NCBI RefSeq assembly: GCF_029871205.1
Contig: NZ_SSOJ01000160.1
Coordinates: forward strand, 14,007-78,006
Origin: Pseudomonas sp. BN417
Lineage (GTDB): Bacteria; Pseudomonadota; Gammaproteobacteria; Pseudomonadales; Pseudomonadaceae
Length of the DNA: 64,000 nt
Direction: 5' to 3'
The notes under the pieces are model-generated. The model saw only the letters and a list, made by a program, of their open reading frames with translations. It made no database searches and was not told the DNA's origin. Below are positions 57,763 through 64,000 of the stretch, in pieces. The position numbers and the translations under genes are program-made. Each line of letters opens with the position of its first letter. Position 1 is the first letter of the stretch.

Positions 57763-58068
57763 GCTCGCTGGCAGTGCGATTCAGCATCAGGGGCTGAGGC
57801 CAGCATTGATGCTTTTTTGCGCAGAGCTACTCGAAGTCGAGTTTTTCAACAGAATCGGCCGATTTCTGCCGGTCGTAACTGGCAGAAATCGTGCCCTTCA
57901 CGGTCATTCAGCCAGCGCTGTTACAACCCGTTTGCGCGGTTGTGTAGGAGCTTCACGGGGCCTGCATGGCTTCGCGGAAGCGATCAAGGAAATGTTCGAA
58001 CGTCGCTTGTCGCGCAATGGCTCCGTTGTGGCCCAGTGTCGGGTAGTGAAATGCAGGATTGCGATCGT
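57763..58068. ncRNA. Leader region of ash/Bro-N genes, possible C4-type antisense RNA
   Basis: About 300 bases between the ash gene and the convergent-oriented FabF-like gene. On the minus strand it contains short hairpins, such as AGCATCAATGCT near 57800-57815 and GATTTCTGCC...GGCAGAAATC (57861-57890), upstream of ash, where a C4-like RNA would lie in a P1-type operon. Plus-strand frames here are rejected as genes. I could not demonstrate the C4 pairing by eye. Confidence 0.3.
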
Positions 58069-59343
58069 TCATTGATCGGCCCACTTGCGGAACAGGATGC
58101 TGGCATTTACACCCCCGAAGCCAAAACCATTGGAGAGCGCATAGTCGGTTTCAAGCGAAAGGGGGCCGTTCTTCACGATGTTCAGCCAGTCTGCAGCGGG
58201 GTCGGCACTGAGCAGGTTGAGCGTCGCCGGAGCGACCTGATCTCGCAGGGCGAGCACGGTGAAGATCGCCTCGATTCCACCTGCTGCGCCCAGCAGGTGT
58301 CCCGTTGAAGACTTGGTCGCACTGATCGCCGGCGATGGCCCGCCTTCGAAGACGGCTTTGATGGCTGCTAGCTCGCCCTTGTCTCCCACGGGGGTCGATG
58401 TGGCGTGGGCATTCAGGTGGCCGACCTGTCCTGGCGCGACGCCTCCTTGTTGCAATGCTTGCCGCATTGACCTTTGTGCGCCGTCGCCATCTTCTGGCCC
58501 CGAGGTGATGTGGTAGGCGTCAGCACTGGTGCCGTAACCTACGAGTTCGGCTATTGGCTTGGCTCCGCGTGCCAGCGCATGTTCGAGCTCCTCGATTACC
58601 AGCAGGCCGGCGCCTTCGCTCATTACGAAGCCGTCCCGTGCTTCGTCGAACGGACGGGATGCGCATTCCGGTCTGTCGTTGAATGTGCTGGACAAGGCGC
58701 GAGCGGCAGTGAATCCGGCCAAGCTGACCCGGTGGATAGCGGCCTCGGCGCCGCCGCATAGCGCCACGTCCACTTCACCGGCCCTGATCATGCGAGCTGC
58801 ATCGCCAATCGCCTGTACTCCTGCAGCGCAAGCCGTCACCGGTGTTCCAAGCGGCCCTTTCAAGCGATGGCGAATGGAGACCTGACCGGCAGCTAGATTG
58901 CACAGGAACGAAGGGATCGTGAACGGCGAGAGACGGCGGGGGCCCTTGCTGTCTGTGGTACGCACGGCGTCAGCGATTGCTGGGAAGCCGCCGATTCCGG
59001 ATGCGATGATGGTGGCAGTGCGCTCTTGTTCCTGCATCGATTCTGGCGCCCACTTCGCTTGTGCCAGTGCTTCTTCCGCAGCCGCCAGCGCGAAGAGAAT
59101 GAAACGATCAACCTTGCGTTGTTCTTTCTGGGGAAGCACAAGGTCGGGATCGAACCCGCCGGCAGTGTCCTCCTCGACGCCAGGAACTTGGCCGCCGATT
59201 CGCACTGCCAAGTCGCCTATCAGTGTCTCCGGGAGCTGACGAATACCCGATCTTCCTGCCAACAAGCGTTGCCAGACGAGCTCGACGCCACAGCCAAGCG
59301 GTGTGACCGCCCCCATTCCGGTAACGACGATACGCTTTCGCAT
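58069..59343 (-). CDS. Beta-ketoacyl-ACP synthase II (FabF-like)
   Basis: A 424-residue condensing enzyme. The nucleophile cysteine is in VTACAAGVQAIGDAARM, the first His in NAHATSTPVGDKGEL, the second in KSSTGHLLGAAGG; the terminal NGFGFGGVNASILFR loop is present. It extends acyl-ACP with malonyl-ACP. It stands alone, next to no ACP or reductase genes, and has its own regulator, so it is probably a second, conditionally expressed KAS II (FabF2-like). The start at 59343 follows AAAGGAG. Divergent from an HxlR gene with a 17-bp palindrome in between. Confidence 0.92.
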   Translation of the reverse strand: MRKRIVVTGMGAVTPLGCGVELVWQRLLAGRSGIRQLPETLIGDLAVRIGGQVPGVEEDTAGGFDPDLVLPQKEQRKVDRFILFALAAAEEALAQAKWAPESMQEQERTATIIASGIGGFPAIADAVRTTDSKGPRRLSPFTIPSFLCNLAAGQVSIRHRLKGPLGTPVTACAAGVQAIGDAARMIRAGEVDVALCGGAEAAIHRVSLAGFTAARALSSTFNDRPECASRPFDEARDGFVMSEGAGLLVIEELEHALARGAKPIAELVGYGTSADAYHITSGPEDGDGAQRSMRQALQQGGVAPGQVGHLNAHATSTPVGDKGELAAIKAVFEGGPSPAISATKSSTGHLLGAAGGIEAIFTVLALRDQVAPATLNLLSADPAADWLNIVKNGPLSLETDYALSNGFGFGGVNASILFRKWADQ

Positions 59344-59392
59344 GAAAGTTTCGCTCCTTTCGCTGTTTGGTAGTATCTGGATGAAAGACGTC

Positions 59393-59409
59393 ACTATCAT
59401 TATGATAGT
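59393..59409. promoter_or_regulatory. 17-bp palindrome between fabF-like and hxlR-like genes
   Basis: ACTATCAT-T-ATGATAGT, a perfect 8-base-arm dyad in an AT-rich patch, 50 bases before the synthase start and 48 before the regulator start. This is the probable binding site of the HxlR-type protein for both promoters. Confidence 0.75.
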
Positions 59410-59456
59410 AACATACAACCTAAAATTTCTTCCTATACGAGCGGTGAGCAATCTCG

Positions 59457-59951
59457 ATGCAGCGCAAGACTCTTCTGGATTCCGAATGCCCGATCGCGCT
59501 CAGCTTGGAGCGCGTTGGCGAGTGGTGGAGCCTGCTGATCATGCGGGATGCCCTGCAGGGATTGAGTCGGTTCGACGACTTTTCCAGGAGCCTGGAAATT
59601 TCGCCGAACATGCTCACTCGCAGGCTCAACGCGCTGGTGGAAGCGGGGTTGCTAGAGCGGCGCGCTTACAGCATCAAACCGTTGCGACACGAGTACGTTC
59701 CGACAGAGCGAGGTCGTGAACTCAAGGGGGTTCTCTTCGCGCTGATCGCGTGGGGTAACAGGCATTTCGTCCAGGACGAAGTGAGTGTCCAGGTTGTGGA
59801 CAGGGCGACCGGTCGGACGCTACAGCCCATGATGGTCGATGTCGTCGAGGGCCGAGTGGTGCCGTGGGATGAGTGCGAACTGGTGCATGGGCCAGGCGCC
59901 AGTCACGGCATGCGAGAACGGCTGGGGCGCATGAAGAGGGTTCAGGATTGA
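59457..59951 (+). CDS. HxlR-family transcriptional regulator
   Basis: A 164-residue winged-helix protein: CPIALSLERVGEWWSLLIMR with the conserved N-terminal Cys, GLSRFDDFSRSLEISPNMLT and RLNALVEAGLLERRAYS. HxlR-type regulators often sense aldehydes or oxidants through the Cys. The C-terminal 50 residues (RTLQPMMVDVVEGRVVPWDE) are an extra small domain seen in many Pseudomonas members. Divergent from the FabF-like gene, it is the likely repressor or activator of that gene. Confidence 0.9.
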   Translation: MQRKTLLDSECPIALSLERVGEWWSLLIMRDALQGLSRFDDFSRSLEISPNMLTRRLNALVEAGLLERRAYSIKPLRHEYVPTERGRELKGVLFALIAWGNRHFVQDEVSVQVVDRATGRTLQPMMVDVVEGRVVPWDECELVHGPGASHGMRERLGRMKRVQD

Positions 59952-60161
59952 GTGGTGGGTGCTACAGGGCTCCCACTCACTGCAGGCTTGAAAATCAGAC
60001 CACTACTTGATTGGCTGCTAAGGCCAGCAGCTGCCGATTGCCACCGGCTACTCTCGGCCAAAGCAGCCATTCACGCGGCCGAGACGGGGGCAAAGGCGGG
60101 AGCTGGTCTACCATCTCCTATCCAGACCCCAATCTCACCGAAACTCTTGGAGGCCTCGCGC

Positions 60162-60473
60162 ATGACTGATCGTTACTCCTGGACCCGTGAGATCGCAGAA
60201 GACCGGGCCGCCGCCGGGGCCGCCTTGATCCCGGTCGAGCTGCGGGAAATGATCGATGGCCTGGATACCGGCGCGGTCAAACCCTTCTACGCCGCCGTGG
60301 CCAATCTTGCCTTCTCGGCTTCTGATCAGTGCGAAGAGTATGACGGCTATTGCATTGGCCTGATTGACGCCGCCTACCAGCGAGGTGAGCTGGGAATCGT
60401 GGAGCGGGATGAACTACGGGCTTTCATCATTTCCCTGTGCGCGGAGGTCCGCGAGGGCAAGCGGCCTGCGTAA
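60162..60473 (+). CDS. Hypothetical 103-residue protein
   Basis: A soluble acidic, helix-rich protein (YSWTREIAEDRAAAGAALIP, YDGYCIGLIDAAYQRGELG, LRAFIISLCAEVREGKRP). GGAGG lies 8 bases before the ATG. No family recognised. It lies 210 bases after the HxlR gene, possibly with its own promoter, and just before the duplicated cytochrome fragment. Codon use resembles the neighbours. Confidence 0.6.
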   Translation: MTDRYSWTREIAEDRAAAGAALIPVELREMIDGLDTGAVKPFYAAVANLAFSASDQCEEYDGYCIGLIDAAYQRGELGIVERDELRAFIISLCAEVREGKRPA

Positions 60474-60486
60474 TCCGCGGCGACTT

Positions 60487-60632
60487 GTAGGTTCAGGGAT
60501 GAGCGCGACGATGAGCAGGAAGACCTTGCGGACCGCAGCCACTTCAGCCTCGGTATAGGGCTTGTAGTCGTCCGGCATGCTCTTGGGTTGCACGGCCAAT
60601 CGTTGGGCTTCGCTTCGCTCTGCCCAACCTAC
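60487..60632. repeat. GTAGG...CCTAC intergenic repeat, copy j, carrying a duplicated cytochrome c fragment
   Basis: GTAGGTTCAGGGATGAGCGC at the left and TCTGCCCAACCTAC at the right. Bases 60512-60585 are a 74-base copy, with one mismatch, of 60796-60869 inside the cytochrome c gene (same orientation). The copy gives residues MPDDYKPYTEAEVAAVRKV on the minus strand, out of any gene. Confidence 0.9.
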
Positions 60633-60660
60633 GCAGACTGCACGGGCATTTCGCCCAGAC

Positions 60661-60688
60661 AAAAAAAGGCCCGCCATAAAGGCGGGCC
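60661..60688 (-). terminator. Terminator of the aau operon
   Basis: Read on the minus strand: GGCCCGCC, loop TTTAT, GGCGGGCC, then seven T. It lies 22 bases after the cytochrome c stop codon and ends the aauBEDA-cytochrome transcript. Confidence 0.92.
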
Positions 60689-60709
60689 ACAAGCCGTCCA
60701 GCATAAAAC

Positions 60710-61237
60710 TCAGTAGTGGTCGCCGATGCCGTCGTCGATCTCGATGCCTTGTTCGCGCATCTGCTTGATCAGGCCCGCGCGGGTGTCCGGCAGGTTGAGC
60801 AGGGAGACCTTGCGGACCGCAGCCACTTCAGCCTCGGTATAGGGCTTGTAGTCGTCCGGCATGCTCTTGCCGGCCATGCCGTCCTTGCGCATCAGCCAGT
60901 TGAGCAGGTCGGCCAGTTGGGCGTTGTTCAGCGCCGACTGGGACATGCCCGGCACCCGAACGAGGAACTCGCGGCCGCCTTCTACCTTGAGGAAGTTGCC
61001 GACGAAGTCCTTCATCTTCGGAGTGTCGTTGGCCTTTGAGCCGCTGCCGTCGCCCAGGTGGCAGCCGGCGCATTGCAGCTGGTAGTTCACTGGGGTGCTG
61101 TAGCCGGCCCGGGCGATGGGCTTCTGCAGCTCCTCATTGCCCGGTGCATGCTTCTGGCCAGGGTCCGGGATGGCGCGGGCCAGGGCCAGGGGGGCGGCCA
61201 TGGCGCACATCAGTCCGGCGATCAACAGGTAACGCAT
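60710..61237 (-). CDS. Monohaem cytochrome c of the aromatic amine dehydrogenase cluster
   Basis: A 175-residue periplasmic protein. Signal peptide to about residue 21 (CAMAAPLALA). One haem site, C56-AGC-H60, and a probable axial Met at 98 (VPGMSQ). The C-terminal part DLLNWLMRKDGM is typical of small class I cytochromes. It lies directly after aauA, in the place where methylamine clusters carry amicyanin (mauC). In the Alcaligenes faecalis aau cluster the corresponding gene (orf-2) also encodes a small cytochrome c, so this protein is the likely electron acceptor or relay of the dehydrogenase. GGAGG before the start. Confidence 0.88.
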   Translation of the reverse strand: MRYLLIAGLMCAMAAPLALARAIPDPGQKHAPGNEELQKPIARAGYSTPVNYQLQCAGCHLGDGSGSKANDTPKMKDFVGNFLKVEGGREFLVRVPGMSQSALNNAQLADLLNWLMRKDGMAGKSMPDDYKPYTEAEVAAVRKVSLLNLPDTRAGLIKQMREQGIEIDDGIGDHY

Positions 61238-61254
61238 GGCAGCCCTCCGGCAGG

Positions 61255-61776
61255 TCAGATCGCGACGCCGCGGATGATCGAGACGGTGCAGTGGTAGATG
61301 TGCGACTTGGCCGCCAGGCACCAGTTCACGTCGTTGTTGTTGAACGGACGGTACATCGGCTCCTCGCTGTCGTTGCGGGTGCAGGCGCACTGGGCGCAGC
61401 TGTGCTTACCGCAGCAGTCGTTGTAGGAAATGATGTAATCCTTGCCGTCGGCCGGGTTGCGGCAGGTGCCGATCCAGGTCACCTGGGACGCCTCGGTGCC
61501 CGGCGGGCAGGAGGTGACCGAGCCACCGCAGCAGCTGCAGAGGAAGCCGTCGATGGAGCAGTAGCGCCAGTAGTCGCAGCTATTGGGGTCACCCGGATCG
61601 CCGGCCTTGGGGGCTTCGGCGGCCAGGGCCTTGCTGGTGCGGTCGATGGGCAGCAGCACCGGCAGGGCGGCACCGGCGACCATCAGCGAGCCGAGGCGGG
61701 CCAGGAGTTTGCGCCGCGACGTGGTGTCGGCGACGTGGCGCGAGGAGCGTTCGAACAAGCGGTCTAGCAGTTTCAT
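61255..61776 (-). CDS. aauA: Aromatic amine dehydrogenase small (TTQ) subunit
   Basis: A 173-residue periplasmic subunit. A long twin-arginine signal peptide (SRRKLLARLGSLMVAGAALP) directs Tat export. The mature part has 14 Cys for the disulfide net, W101 (VTWIGTC) and W152 (NDVNWC), which form the tryptophan tryptophylquinone, and the presumed base D120 (YNDCCGK). It is much closer to the aromatic amine dehydrogenase small subunit (FLCSCCGG, WIGTC, NDVNWC) than to MauA (DCSGGS, WVASC). Placed after aauD with 18 bases between. It oxidises amines such as tyramine and phenylethylamine to aldehydes. Confidence 0.92.
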   Translation of the reverse strand: MKLLDRLFERSSRHVADTTSRRKLLARLGSLMVAGAALPVLLPIDRTSKALAAEAPKAGDPGDPNSCDYWRYCSIDGFLCSCCGGSVTSCPPGTEASQVTWIGTCRNPADGKDYIISYNDCCGKHSCAQCACTRNDSEEPMYRPFNNNDVNWCLAAKSHIYHCTVSIIRGVAI

Positions 61777-61794
61777 GGAGGGCTCCCTTCCTTC

Positions 61795-62406
61795 TTAGTG
61801 GTTATGTGCGCCGTGGGAATGCGTGTGGTTGTGCAGGTACTGCTGCAGGGTGGCGCTGCCCAGGTGTTCGGCCTCGAACAGGCTGTCCAGGTGCTCGCGG
61901 GAGTTCACCAGGCCCTTGGAGCGCAGCACGCCGGCCTTGTCCACCAGTGCGGCGTAGGGGAGCTTGCCGATCTGGTAGGTCATGCCCACTTCCGGGCCAA
62001 CCACATAGGTCGCGTCTTCCAGCTTGTGCTCGCGGATCAGCGCCTGTTGCGCGTCCATGTCGCCATCGCTGACGTAGACCACTTCGAGGCGGTCGGCCTG
62101 GTCCTTGGCGATGGACTTGATGGCCGGCAGCAGGGATTTGCAGATGGGGCAGGTGGGCGAGAGGAAGAACAGCAGCTGGGCTTTCTCGCCGGCATAGCCG
62201 AAGTTCACCGGGCGGCCATTACGGTCGGCGGCGGTGACTTTCGGGGCGGGTTCGTTCACGGCCACGCCTTTGTCGACCATCAGCGCGCCGGCAGGGGCCA
62301 GGCGGCCGTGGAGTACGCCGATCTGGCGAACCAGGCCCATTACGGCGAAGGCCAGGGCGATCAAGAGGCACCAGAGCAGGACGTTGGAAACGATAAGGGC
62401 TTCCAT
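61795..62406 (-). CDS. aauD: AauD/MauD-like thioredoxin-fold maturation protein
   Basis: A 203-residue membrane-anchored protein: one N-terminal helix (NVLLWCLLIALAFAVMGLV) and a periplasmic thioredoxin-like domain with the active-site SPTCPICKSLLP. It is needed for disulfide formation in the small subunit. The C-terminus is His-rich (LHNHTHSHGAHNH), an extension I would not expect in all MauD proteins and that could bind metal or is a purification-tag-like natural tail. It begins 3 bases after aauE ends, so the genes are coupled. Confidence 0.9.
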   Translation of the reverse strand: MEALIVSNVLLWCLLIALAFAVMGLVRQIGVLHGRLAPAGALMVDKGVAVNEPAPKVTAADRNGRPVNFGYAGEKAQLLFFLSPTCPICKSLLPAIKSIAKDQADRLEVVYVSDGDMDAQQALIREHKLEDATYVVGPEVGMTYQIGKLPYAALVDKAGVLRSKGLVNSREHLDSLFEAEHLGSATLQQYLHNHTHSHGAHNH

Positions 62407-62409
62407 AAT

Positions 62410-62949
62410 TCACCTTCCAATAAGTTTGAGCAGACGGGGGCTGTTGGCCATCAGGCCATCAGCGGCGGCATAGACAAGCAGGGCCACGGCGGCGGAGGCG
62501 ATCACGACGAAACTGTCGAACACGCCCAGGTCGCGGCTGTGGGGGGCGAGGCTGGCGACCAGCGCCAGACCCACCAGTACGGCGTTACGGGCCAACAGCA
62601 CTGGGCGGATCGGCTGGGCCTGTTCGGGCCCGGCGCAACCGCAGTCGATGTCGCGGCGGCCGCGCCACAGGTTGATCGAAATGGCTCCGGCGTAGCCGGC
62701 CAGCAGCGCGGCGGCGGCCAGTGCGGCAGTGCCGCGGCTGGCGGGGACCAGCAGGGCGAAGGCCACGGCCACTTCAACGAAAGGCAGCAGTCGCGCCACT
62801 GGGCGTACCAGGCCACGGGGCAGCAACTGGTAATCCTCCACCTGGTTGGCGAAGCGGGCCGGCGCGCGCAGCTTGTGGGTTGCCGCGCTGGCCAGGATCA
62901 CCGCGACCGCGAGGGCGGCGGCGATGACGAAGATGGGATCAGGTTGCAT
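62410..62949 (-). CDS. aauE: AauE/MauE-like membrane protein
   Basis: A 179-residue inner-membrane protein with four or five helices (FVIAAALAVAVILASAATHK, LPFVEVAVAFALLVPAS, VLLARNAVLVGLALVASLA, VVIASAAVALLVYAAADGLM) and a CGC loop (DIDCGCAGPEQAQP). MauE-type proteins, related to DoxX/MauE redox partners, act with MauD in maturation of the small subunit. It is 12 bases after aauB and 3 bases before aauD, inside the operon. Confidence 0.9.
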   Translation of the reverse strand: MQPDPIFVIAAALAVAVILASAATHKLRAPARFANQVEDYQLLPRGLVRPVARLLPFVEVAVAFALLVPASRGTAALAAAALLAGYAGAISINLWRGRRDIDCGCAGPEQAQPIRPVLLARNAVLVGLALVASLAPHSRDLGVFDSFVVIASAAVALLVYAAADGLMANSPRLLKLIGR

Positions 62950-62961
62950 GGCTGCACCTCG

Positions 62962-64000
62962 TCAGTGGCTGAGGACCTGGATCGGCGTCTTGGCGATGCG
63001 TTCCATGGTGCCGGTGTGCTTGCCGCTGGTCAGGTCGAAGACTTCCAGGCCGCCGCTGATGTTGGTGCCCAGCAGCAGGGGCTTGTCATCGCTGGTGGCG
63101 TGCAGGCTCCAGATCGGGTTCGGCGCTTCCAGGGTGGCGATGCGCTTGTGGGTCTTGAGGTCGTAGACCCAGACGATGGGGCTCGGGTCTTCCCACTTCA
63201 TCGGCTCGTGGGCGTCATGCATCAGCACGTAGAGGCGGTTCAGCTTCGGCGCCACGGTGATCAGTTGCCAGCCGCCCGGGGCCCAGCCGGCCTTCTTCTC
63301 GGTGTCCTCGACCAGCTCCCAGGCTTCGAGGATCTTCGGCTCCTTGCCGGAGAAGTCCACGCCGCGCACGGTGCCGGTGGTGGTGACGAAGTAGTAGGTG
63401 TCGCCCACGGCGTAGGCGCGCTCCACCAGCTTCTCGGCGTTGGGGTCGAAGAAGGCGGTGTGGGTGCGGGCGATTTCCTTGCCCTCGTCGTTCAGCTTCA
63501 CCAGCTGCAGGTTGCCGTCGCCGCACAGGGAGGCGAAGGAGCGCTTGCCCACCGGGTAGTTCAGCACGCAGCCGGGGATGGAAATCTCGCTGGCGACGGC
63601 CTTGGCCTTGGTGTCGACCACGGTCACCGAGGTGGACGGGGTGAAGTTGTAGACGTAGACGAAGCGGTCATCGGCGCTGGCGCCCAGGGCATAGCGCTGG
63701 GTCAGGGTCTCGGCGCGCTTGGTGGGGATCAGAACTTCCCAGGAGGGCGAGAGGGTGCTGGTGTCCCAGGCGGTCAGCACATCGGTGCGGGTGCCACGGG
63801 TGCCACGTGAGTAGAACAGGTCAGCGGTGTACAGCAGCTTGCCGTCGCGGCTGAGCGTCGAGGGCGCGGCAAAGCCGGTGCTGACCATGCCGAGCATCTT
63901 CTTCTTGATCGGATCGACCACGGTCACACGGCCGGCGACGAAGTTCTCGAACTCCACGTCGACGATGTAGGCACGGTGCGGTTCCGGCGGGAAGGGCAAG
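62962..64000 (-). CDS. aauB: Aromatic amine dehydrogenase large subunit, 5' part beyond window
   Basis: The C-terminal about 345 residues of the heavy chain, a seven-bladed beta-propeller related to MauB. Blade repeats such as VTVVDPIKKKMLGMVSTGFA, VTVVDTKAKAVASEISIPGC and IVWVYDLKTHKRIATLEAPN are seen; GKRSFASLCGDGNLQLVKL and PGGWQLITVAPKLNRLYVLM agree with the family. It holds the light chain in the tetramer and helps form the substrate channel. The signal peptide and N-terminus, and any gene upstream of it, lie outside the window. It is the first of the five visible genes of the operon. Confidence 0.93.
   Translation of the reverse strand, partial: LPFPPEPHRAYIVDVEFENFVAGRVTVVDPIKKKMLGMVSTGFAAPSTLSRDGKLLYTADLFYSRGTRGTRTDVLTAWDTSTLSPSWEVLIPTKRAETLTQRYALGASADDRFVYVYNFTPSTSVTVVDTKAKAVASEISIPGCVLNYPVGKRSFASLCGDGNLQLVKLNDEGKEIARTHTAFFDPNAEKLVERAYAVGDTYYFVTTTGTVRGVDFSGKEPKILEAWELVEDTEKKAGWAPGGWQLITVAPKLNRLYVLMHDAHEPMKWEDPSPIVWVYDLKTHKRIATLEAPNPIWSLHATSDDKPLLLGTNISGGLEVFDLTSGKHTGTMERIAKTPIQVLSH

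Noticed and set aside
57746-58075. 109-residue plus-strand frame upstream of the fabF-like gene
   Set aside because: Antisense to the ash gene leader, overlaps the fabF-like 3' end, with no convincing start signal.
60414-60704. Minus-strand 96-residue frame containing KSMPDDYKPYTEAEVAAV
   Set aside because: The cytochrome-like part is only the 74-base duplicated fragment within a repeat; flanking residues are repeat-derived.
61255-61776. Naming the small subunit MauA (methylamine dehydrogenase)
   Set aside because: FLCSCCGG, WIGTC and NDVNWC, and the cytochrome c gene following, fit aromatic amine dehydrogenase better.
61798-63810. 670-residue plus-strand open frame
   Set aside because: Antisense to aauD, aauE and aauB; His/Gln/Gly-rich shadow translation.

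Overview
The window looks like chromosomal DNA of a Pseudomonas-type gammaproteobacterium. It is GC-rich with G/C-ending codons. Several gene blocks keep the order I remember from P. aeruginosa: an acyl-CoA dehydrogenase, a small protein, a transglutaminase-like protein, a GST and an ABC-2 pair (the PA2811-PA2816 neighbourhood), and aacS-dhcR-dhcAB-atoB-atoE plus liuRABCDE (the PA1997-PA2002 and PA2011-PA2016 neighbourhoods). The blocks are joined differently here and the window carries many dispersed palindromic repeats, so it is not P. aeruginosa itself. All names rest on sequence recognition by eye; no search was run.

Layout. 1-1.2 kb: end of a tRNA-Glu, a tRNA-Gly, their terminator and an integrase remnant, an old integration site. 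1.2-6.5 kb: accessory enzymes (VOC protein, two SDRs, SnoaL-like protein, a fatty-acid-hydroxylase/SRPBCC fusion) and a ProQ/FinO RNA chaperone. 6.6-14.5 kb: LysR regulator, PtrA-like exported peptide, TonB-dependent siderophore receptor, large FadE-type dehydrogenase, transglutaminase-like protein. 14.8-21.5 kb: GST, ABC-2 exporter, and an RND adaptor/permease pair without an outer-membrane channel gene. 21.7-31.6 kb: housekeeping and stress genes, including an MFS transporter, azoreductase, ABC-F ATPase, parvulin, a lone PilT/PilU-type ATPase and a DJ-1 protein.

31.7-48.9 kb is one metabolic block. The liu operon takes leucine-derived isovaleryl-CoA to HMG-CoA, and LiuE splits this into acetyl-CoA and acetoacetate. 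AacS, DhcAB and AtoB then activate and thiolyse acetoacetate, and AtoE imports short-chain acids. A 2-kb segment with an ABC exporter gene broken by one in-frame amber codon sits between atoE and liuE, bounded by perfect 32-bp direct repeats.

49.1-64 kb concerns amines and quinone cofactors. A sigma-54 activator precedes an overlapping ABC exporter, S8 protease and FAD monooxygenase trio that matches the QhpF/QhpE/QhpG maturation and export set of quinohemoprotein amine dehydrogenase, but no structural qhp genes are present. Then come a BCCT transporter, a phage-type ash/Bro-N pair, a FabF-like synthase with a divergent HxlR regulator, and, leftward at the right edge, an aromatic amine dehydrogenase cluster (aauB partial, aauE, aauD, aauA, cytochrome c). 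Two tryptophylquinone systems thus lie within 13 kb. Dispersed repeats (seven copies of a roughly 97-bp palindromic element, about ten GTAGG...CCTAC elements, four CCCTCTCCC-type elements and one classical REP) fill most intergenic gaps.
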